From positions 11,904 to 33,490 of the forward strand of contig JAKAWF010000005.1 in the NCBI GenBank assembly GCA_021817025.1: DNA of 21,587 bases. Direction: 5' to 3'. Source of the DNA: a bacterium (lineage in GTDB: Bacteria; Chloroflexota; Dormibacteria; UBA8260; Bog-877). Below the pieces are notes generated by a model. The model did not search any database. It was not told where the DNA came from and was given only the letters and a program-made list of their open reading frames with translations. A program made the translations under genes and the position numbers. Shown here piece by piece: positions 17,170-21,587 of this stretch (position 1 is its first letter; the number at the start of each line of letters is the position of its first letter).

Positions 17170-17650
17170 CTTCGATGCCGAAGATGTCCTGGGCCGTCAT
17201 CGCCAGGACCCCGGCGCCGCGTCCCGCACCTCCATGGGCGCGGCCGGCGCGAAGCGGAGGTCCTCGGCGGAGCGGGGCAGGCGCCGCGCCCTGTGTTCGA
17301 GCGCTCGCGGCAGGGGAGGGGCCTCGATGGAGTGGCGCAGCTTGGGCTCGCCGACCAGGACCGCTTCCCGGTGGGGACCGGCAGGCGCCACGGCATCGAT
17401 TCCGGTGTCGCCCCCGGGCCCGGCCGCCGGCGACTCGACCGCCGCCCGGTCGCGGGTCCAGAACCGACCGACCGCCACCACGTCCGAGCTGAACTGGCCG
17501 GCCGCCGCCAGCTGGCGAAGGTGGAGCCGGAGGGCCTCCTCCCAGCGGGGCCCGAGGAAGTCCCGCAGCTGGGGCATCAGCAGCGTGGCGACCTTGGCTC
17601 CCAAGCCGCAGTCGATGGCGGCGCGATGGGGCGTCAGTGCCCGTCTGGAT
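17170..17650 (-). pseudogene. C-terminal fragment of an ATPase with DUF234 domain, frameshifted
   Basis: The minus strand encodes a DUF234-like C-terminal domain: LLMPQLRDFLGPRWEEALR, then VVAVGRFWT, a GIDAVAP acidic motif, AVLVGEPKLRHSIEAPPL and LPRSAEDLRFA. The expected closing motif (MTAQDIFG, about 17174-17197) is present but in a different frame, so one base has been lost in the C run at 17209-17212. The N-terminal ATPase domain is missing; the sequence is cut where it meets the end of the 17652-19235 gene. Proteins of this kind join an archaeal-type AAA ATPase to a nuclease-like DUF234 domain. A sequencing error could cause the frameshift, but not the missing front half. Confidence 0.75.
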
Positions 17651-17651
17651 C

Positions 17652-19235
17652 TCAGGCGAGCGCGGCCGCCTGGGAGGCGCAGGCCGGGATGCCCCGCTCC
17701 AGCCAGTAGCTGGCGGACGGGTTCGGAGGCAGGTGCAGGTTGGGGATCAGGCTGGTACGGGCGAAGATCTCGACCCGCGTGTCGCGGTAGACCAGAGTCC
17801 AGTTGGGCTGGCGCTGCAGGGCGTCCGGGAAGGCGCTGCCGCGCTCGAACAAGACCAGCTCCGAGGGACTGGCGTCAAGGGTGCGCAGCCAGCTGGGGCT
17901 GAGGTCGATGATGTCGGCGTACTGGCGCAGGACCCGGGAGCCCATCAGGGCCGCGTCCCCGAAGACGAAGACCTTGTCCCGGGGCACCGTGTAGGCGAGA
18001 AAGCCGCCATCACCGTACTGGTTGAAGACCCGAAGGCCGCCGGGGGCTGACTCCAGCCAGCGGGCGGCGCAGACCGGGAATGCCCCCACATAGGTGGCGG
18101 AGTTGAGCGGTGGGCTCGCCAGCACCTCCACCTGCACCGCCAGGACCGCCACCAGGGCGCCCAGGGAGCAGAACTCGATCAGGACGGCGAGCGGCGGCTG
18201 GCGGGGGCGCAGCCGGAGGTGCCAGCGCGCGGCCAGCTCCTGCCGGAGCTTCTCCGCCAGGAAGATCCAGACCGGGATCCCGGCCACCACCAGGATCACC
18301 AGGTTGCGCACCGACTGCAGGGTGACCAGCAGGCTCAGCCCCAGGACCAGGATCTCGCGCAGCGGCAGCCCCCGGTAGCGGACCAGCAGGAAGGCGAGGC
18401 TGACGATGAGGAGCAGGAGCGGGACCAGGACCCCCACGTGGAAGTCCGGGCTGTGCCACTCCTGGATCAGGTTCTGCTGGGCGCTGCTGAACTGGGTCTG
18501 GAAGGGGTAGACGATGATCACCGGGCCGTTGGGGTTGATCAGGCTGGCGGCGAACGAGCAGAGGCTCGCCCAGAGCAGCTGCTGGATCCGCCGCCGCTGC
18601 TCGGGGCTGCGCCGGTCCAGGGCCACGCAGACCCCCTCGCCGGCGAGCACGGCCACCAGCAGGATCAGGCCCATGATGAAGCCGGCGTGGAGGTTGGTCC
18701 AGACCAGGAAGATGGGAGGCAGCACCCAGGCTACCAGTCCGCCCCGGCGCAGCTGGCGTTCGACCACCAGCAGCAGCACTCCGATCAGGAGGTAGGTCTC
18801 CATCTGGGAGCGCGGGCCGAGGATCGGGTAGGCCGTGAGCGCCGCCAGCAGCAGCCCCACTCCCACTGTGAAACCGTGGGCGGGACCAAGCTCTCTTCCC
18901 CTGGCCCAGATCACCAGCAGCATCGCGAGCGTGATCAGCCAGTAGGCCACGACCACCCCCAGGCGGCCCGAGAAGGCGGCCACCCAGGCCATCCAGGTCT
19001 CGCTCAGCCACTCCTGCAGGACCCAGTGGTGGCCGGCGGCCATGAAGGCGTAGGGGTTGACGTGGATCAGGTGGCCGGTACGGAGCATGGTGTTGCCGTT
19101 GCGCAGGTGCCACCAGAAGTCCGGGTCCATCACCTGGGGCCTGGCGGCCAGCATCCCCGCCGCCAGCGCTCCCAGGGCGAAGAAGCGGGGCAGGGAGAGC
19201 CACTGCCGTCGGGGGGGCCCGCCTAGCGTCGCCAC
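17652..19235 (-). CDS. Polytopic membrane protein, GT-C-like
   Basis: A 527-residue protein with about ten transmembrane helices and a soluble C-terminal domain (from about residue 400). DPDFWWHLRNG (residues 37-47) after helix 1, W71 and QEWLSE in the first loop, WTNLHAGF and NPNGP between later helices, and SPDFH form its signature. The first loop acidic residues after helix 1 are in the place where GT-C glycosyltransferases hold their catalytic acid. The C-terminal domain carries NQYGDGGFL, FVFGD and LVYRD. The GTG at 19235 is preferred because it follows a GGGA site and begins just before the first hydrophobic segment; ATG at 19328 is possible but adds an arginine-rich stretch that overlaps a likely -10 element. 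Function is unproven. Confidence 0.75.
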   Translation of the reverse strand: MATLGGPPRRQWLSLPRFFALGALAAGMLAARPQVMDPDFWWHLRNGNTMLRTGHLIHVNPYAFMAAGHHWVLQEWLSETWMAWVAAFSGRLGVVVAYWLITLAMLLVIWARGRELGPAHGFTVGVGLLLAALTAYPILGPRSQMETYLLIGVLLLVVERQLRRGGLVAWVLPPIFLVWTNLHAGFIMGLILLVAVLAGEGVCVALDRRSPEQRRRIQQLLWASLCSFAASLINPNGPVIIVYPFQTQFSSAQQNLIQEWHSPDFHVGVLVPLLLLIVSLAFLLVRYRGLPLREILVLGLSLLVTLQSVRNLVILVVAGIPVWIFLAEKLRQELAARWHLRLRPRQPPLAVLIEFCSLGALVAVLAVQVEVLASPPLNSATYVGAFPVCAARWLESAPGGLRVFNQYGDGGFLAYTVPRDKVFVFGDAALMGSRVLRQYADIIDLSPSWLRTLDASPSELVLFERGSAFPDALQRQPNWTLVYRDTRVEIFARTSLIPNLHLPPNPSASYWLERGIPACASQAAALA

Positions 19236-19264
19236 CGCCGTCCCACAGGATCGCTCACCGCGCC

Positions 19265-19270
19265 AGTCTA
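19265..19270 (-). promoter_or_regulatory. Candidate -10 element TAGACT, minus strand
   Basis: TAGACT (minus strand) lies about 30 bases before the GTG at 19235. It would give a short leader containing the GGGA ribosome-binding site and argues against the upstream ATG at 19328. It is divergent from the kinase promoter about 100 bp away. Confidence 0.35.
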
Positions 19271-19363
19271 GAGTTGGGTGGGGTCGGCTCCGCCGCGCGT
19301 TGCACAGCCGCGTCCATTTCGCGGCCACGCCGTCCCAGGGGAGCGGCTGTCGCGGCCAGAGCT

Positions 19364-19369
19364 TAACCT
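19364..19369 (+). promoter_or_regulatory. -10 element TAACCT for a leaderless transcript
   Basis: TAACCT is followed by exactly 7 bases and then the ATG at 19377. There is no ribosome-binding site before the ATG. The layout matches that at 11248-11261. Confidence 0.5.
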
Positions 19370-19376
19370 TTCAGGT

Positions 19377-20438
19377 ATGGCCGCCCAACCCGCCTCCCCG
19401 CCGGCCCAGGCTCCTCTCGGTGACCTCCAGCAGGTGCTGGGCCAGGAGATCTCCCGGCTCGAGGATGGCCTGCTCGCGATCGACGAGGAGGTGATGCGGT
19501 TGCTGGCCGGCCTCGACCAGATGGCGGAGCGGCTCGAGGACGCCGACATCGTGCGCCGGCACGTGCTGCGGGATCACGGCCGCTACGCCAGCGAGGAGGT
19601 CGAGGCCGCGATCTCCCGCTGCCACGCCTTCCACGGCGAGGCGAACCTGGCCAGGGCCCGGCTCGTCCACTGCCGGCTGTGGGCCAAGGAGTTGCGCTAC
19701 TGGCACTCCCTGATCAAGGCGACCGCCGACCACCTCGACGATCACCGCCCCGCCGACGGCACCCTGGAGGAGGGGCTGGCCCGCTATCGCAGCGCCTCCC
19801 GGCAGGTCTTCCAGATCATCGAGGAGGAGCGGATGCGGATCGCCCGTGACATGCACGACGGCCCCGCCCAGTCGATGTCCAACCTGGTCCTGCGGGCGGA
19901 GATCCTGGAGCGGCTGGTCGACCGCGACCCGGAGCGGGCCAAGCTGGAGATCCAGAGCTTCAAGGAGTCGATGCGGGAGGTGCTGGACGAGACCCGCGAC
20001 CTGATCTTCGACCTGAGGCCGATGACCCTCGACGACCTGGGGGTGATCCCGACCCTCCGCCGGCTGGTCAACGAGTACCGCGAGCGGGAGGGGATCGAGG
20101 CGCGCGTGTCGGTGATCGGGGCCGAGCGCCGGCTCCCCCCCGAGACCGAGGGGGCACTCTTCCGGATCGTCAAGGAGGCCCTGGTCAATGTCCGCAAGCA
20201 CGCCCACGCCAAGAACCTGGACGTCCTGATCAACCTCCAGCCGCGCCGGGTCAGCGCCGTCGTCAAGGATGACGGCGACGGCTTCGACCTGGCCGCGGTG
20301 GAGGCGCGGCTGGCCCGTGAGCCCCACTTCGGCATCATCTCGATGCGGGAGCGGGCCGACATCGAGCACGGCCAGCTGGAGGTGCTCTCCCAGGTGGGCC
20401 GGGGCACCGAGGTCAGGCTGACCCTCCCGATCGCCTGA
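19377..20438 (+). CDS. DegS-like soluble sensor histidine kinase
   Basis: A 353-residue kinase without membrane helices. The N-terminal half (residues 15-145) is a predicted coiled-coil sensor region like that of DegS. The HisKA_3 dimer domain has the phosphorylated His160 in RIARDMHDGPAQSMSNLVLR, and the HATPase_c domain has the N box (Asn271 in EALVNVRKHAHA), DDGDGFD (298-304), HFGIISMRERA and GRGTEVRL. It should phosphorylate a NarL/LuxR-type response regulator, but none is in the window. The ATG at 19377 is chosen over upstream starts because the -10 element TAACCT lies 7 bases before it and the extra N-terminus would be proline- and arginine-rich. It ends about 140 bases before the Flp pilin gene. 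Confidence 0.9.
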   Translation: MAAQPASPPAQAPLGDLQQVLGQEISRLEDGLLAIDEEVMRLLAGLDQMAERLEDADIVRRHVLRDHGRYASEEVEAAISRCHAFHGEANLARARLVHCRLWAKELRYWHSLIKATADHLDDHRPADGTLEEGLARYRSASRQVFQIIEEERMRIARDMHDGPAQSMSNLVLRAEILERLVDRDPERAKLEIQSFKESMREVLDETRDLIFDLRPMTLDDLGVIPTLRRLVNEYREREGIEARVSVIGAERRLPPETEGALFRIVKEALVNVRKHAHAKNLDVLINLQPRRVSAVVKDDGDGFDLAAVEARLAREPHFGIISMRERADIEHGQLEVLSQVGRGTEVRLTLPIA

Positions 20439-20463
20439 GGGCGCGGGTCCCGCTGACAAAAAA

Positions 20464-20479
20464 GTTACCGACCGGTGAC
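20464..20479. promoter_or_regulatory. Imperfect inverted repeat upstream of the pilin promoter
   Basis: GTTACCGACCGGTGAC is a 16-bp near-palindrome (12 of 16 positions symmetric) centred about 32 bases before the pilin -10 element, roughly at the -35 region. It could bind a regulator, for example a NarL-type partner of the kinase. That link is speculative. Confidence 0.35.
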
Positions 20480-20502
20480 ACGGATTTTAGGTTCTGTGCC
20501 CG

Positions 20503-20508
20503 TATACT
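20503..20508 (+). promoter_or_regulatory. -10 element TATACT of the Flp pilin gene
   Basis: TATACT in a locally A/T-rich stretch (20456-20512), unlike its surroundings. No good -35 is seen, suggesting an activator. It predicts a leader of about 65 nt before the pilin ATG. Confidence 0.5.
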
Positions 20509-20580
20509 CCGCCCTGCCATAGCTAGGCTCGCGGGCCCCACTGCTCGTGATATTCGGTACGGTCAGGAGGTTCTGGAAGG

Positions 20581-20784
20581 ATGCTAAGTTCCTGGTACCT
20601 GCGGTTGCGCAACCGCCTCGCGGAGGCGGTAGGCGGCCCCAGCTCGGAGGAGGAAGAGGGCCAGGGGATGGTCGAGTACGCCCTGATCCTGGTGCTCATC
20701 GCGATCGTCGTCATCGTCATTCTCGCGATCGTCGGCCACAAGGTCAGTGACGTCTTCTCCAACATCAACACTGGGCTCACCTGA
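20581..20784 (+). CDS. flp: Flp/Fap-type pilin
   Basis: A 67-residue type IVb prepilin, the major subunit of Tad/Flp pili used for adhesion and biofilms. A 27-residue polar leader ends in EEEEG; prepilin peptidase should cut after Gly27, giving a mature 40-residue pilin starting QGMVEYAL, with the required Glu at +5 and Tyr at +6. A hydrophobic helix (ILVLIAIVVIVILAIV) and a short tail follow. The ATG at 20581 has GGAAGG just upstream. The gene has its own promoter and is followed by a strong hairpin before the next pilus gene. Confidence 0.92.
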   Translation: MLSSWYLRLRNRLAEAVGGPSSEEEEGQGMVEYALILVLIAIVVIVILAIVGHKVSDVFSNINTGLT

Positions 20785-20801
20785 GCCACCGGTAAGTTGA
20801 G

Positions 20802-20831
20802 GGTGCGCGGCGGCAGCGGCCGCCGCGCACC
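20802..20831 (+). terminator. Perfect 13-bp hairpin after the pilin gene
   Basis: GGTGCGCGGCGGC (20802-20814) pairs perfectly with GCCGCCGCGCACC (20819-20831) around a 4-base loop, starting 18 bases after the pilin stop. There is no U-tract. It probably acts as a partial terminator or 3'-end stabiliser, so pilin mRNA would exceed that of the assembly genes. Confidence 0.65.
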
Positions 20832-20894
20832 ACTTCCCACTCCCACCCTCAGCCTGGCCCCTCGGCCGGCTTCAATCCTCGGAGGTTATGGACG

Positions 20895-21587
20895 GTGACG
20901 ACCGATTTGAAAGGACGGGTCAATCAGGTCTGGATCGCCGTGGGTCTGATCTGCGCGATCGCGGCGTTCGGACTCGCTTACTACTTCACGCGCGCGGCTG
21001 CGACCCCGCCCAGGCCGACGGTTCCGGCCAACGGGCAGTTGGTCGTCGTCGCCCGGGTCGCGATCCCCAGCGGCGCCCTGATCACGCCCGGCATGCTGGA
21101 GGTGACCCGCATCAAGGGCCTGCTGCCCGCCAATGCCTTCACCTCGTGCCAGCCGTTGGTGGGCGGGGCCTGCGCCACCACCGTCGGGGTCTCCTCCTCG
21201 CAGCCGGCGGCGTCCCAGGCGGCCACCCTCAGCTACTACGCGGTGGTGCCGATCACGCCCAACACCGTGATCACCCAGAATTTGGTGTCCCTCAACAAGG
21301 TCATCCAGACCCCTTCCTTCGGGAACCTGAACCTGCCCCCGGGTGACGTCGCGATCGCGATCCCCCTCAGCGCCCAGCAGGCGGTCGCCGGTTACCTGCA
21401 GGCGGGCGATCGGATCGACATCATCGCCTCGGCCGCCAGCGGCAACACCGACTTCTCGTTCGAGGACATCCCGGTGCTGGGCATCGGCGCCCCGCAGACG
21501 ACCGCCAGCGGCGCCGCCTCGTCGTCCGCGGGCGGGCTGGTGGTGCTGCAGGTGACGCGCAGCCAGGCTCTCGGCATCGAGGAGCTG
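20895..21587 (+). CDS. cpaB: Flp pilus assembly protein CpaB (SAF domain), cut by window end
   Basis: The first 231 residues of CpaB/RcpC, the periplasm-side pilus assembly protein. It begins with a membrane anchor (about residues 12-28, VWIAVGLICAIAAFGL), then a SAF domain (QLVVVARVAIPSGALITPGM) with an unusual insertion holding CQPLVGGACA, then the RcpC/CpaB core (DVAIAIPLSAQQAVAGYLQ, GDRIDIIASA). The GTG at 20895 has GGAGGT at 20881-20886 at good spacing; an ATG at 20888 in another frame gives no homologous protein. The gene is open at the window edge. The pilus secretion genes (cpaE, cpaF, tadB, tadC) are expected downstream. Confidence 0.88.
   Translation, partial: MTTDLKGRVNQVWIAVGLICAIAAFGLAYYFTRAAATPPRPTVPANGQLVVVARVAIPSGALITPGMLEVTRIKGLLPANAFTSCQPLVGGACATTVGVSSSQPAASQAATLSYYAVVPITPNTVITQNLVSLNKVIQTPSFGNLNLPPGDVAIAIPLSAQQAVAGYLQAGDRIDIIASAASGNTDFSFEDIPVLGIGAPQTTASGAASSSAGGLVVLQVTRSQALGIEEL

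Noticed and set aside
20888..21346. Plus-strand open frame starting at the ATG at 20888
   Set aside because: It has no recognisable motif, while the frame from the GTG at 20895 encodes a clear CpaB protein; the ATG is also too close to the GGAGGT site.

Overview
This window is a high-GC bacterial chromosome segment. Start codons are often GTG or TTG, genes are frequently joined by 1-8 nt overlaps, and three non-ATP-synthase promoters appear to give leaderless or nearly leaderless mRNAs. The ATP synthase gene order, the mycobacterium-like c subunit, a Flp/Tad pilus locus and a DUF929-VKOR pair suggest a soil-type Terrabacteria lineage (Chloroflexota/Dormibacterota-like, or Actinobacteria-related). 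The phylum is an inference.

Layout. 1-996: 3' part of an AAA/ATPase_2-type ATP-binding protein gene cut by the window edge. 997-1475: non-coding, with a hairpin and a perfect TACCCCCGGGGGTA palindrome just before a two-gene thioredoxin-OsmC operon (1476-2278). 2551-9582: a complete F1Fo ATP synthase operon in the order atpZ-like, atpI-like, atpB, E, F, H, A, G, D, C. 9583-11061: a decayed region with structured spacer, a frameshifted DUF4143 ATPase pseudogene on the minus strand, and a 5'-truncated group II intron (maturase X domain plus domains V and VI). 11261-14285: a coupled three-gene glycan module (WecG/TagA/CpsF transferase, ALG5/GtrB-like GT2, polytopic membrane protein). 14338-15833: a membrane-anchored DUF929 thioredoxin-like protein and a VKOR oxidoreductase, probably an oxidative-folding pair. 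16157-16918: an unrecognised protein with a possible C-C-H-C metal site. 17170-17650 (minus): a frameshifted DUF234 ATPase fragment. 17652-19235 (minus): a second polytopic membrane protein, clearly paralogous to the one at 12783-14285. 19377-20438: a soluble DegS-like histidine kinase. 20581-window end: start of a Tad/Flp pilus locus (Flp pilin, then CpaB, cut by the window edge).

How the parts fit. The ATP synthase operon is the housekeeping core. Around it lie ATPase-gene debris and a dead retroelement, which mark the flanks as recombination-prone. The glycan module, the disulfide pair and the pilus genes all concern the cell envelope or exported proteins. The kinase ends about 140 bp before the pilin and may regulate surface functions, but no response regulator is visible here. 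The most noteworthy items are the paralogous membrane protein pair in which one copy has lost its signature residues, the CsoR/CstR-type palindrome ahead of trx-osmC, the 5'-truncated group II intron, and the recurrent leaderless promoter layout.
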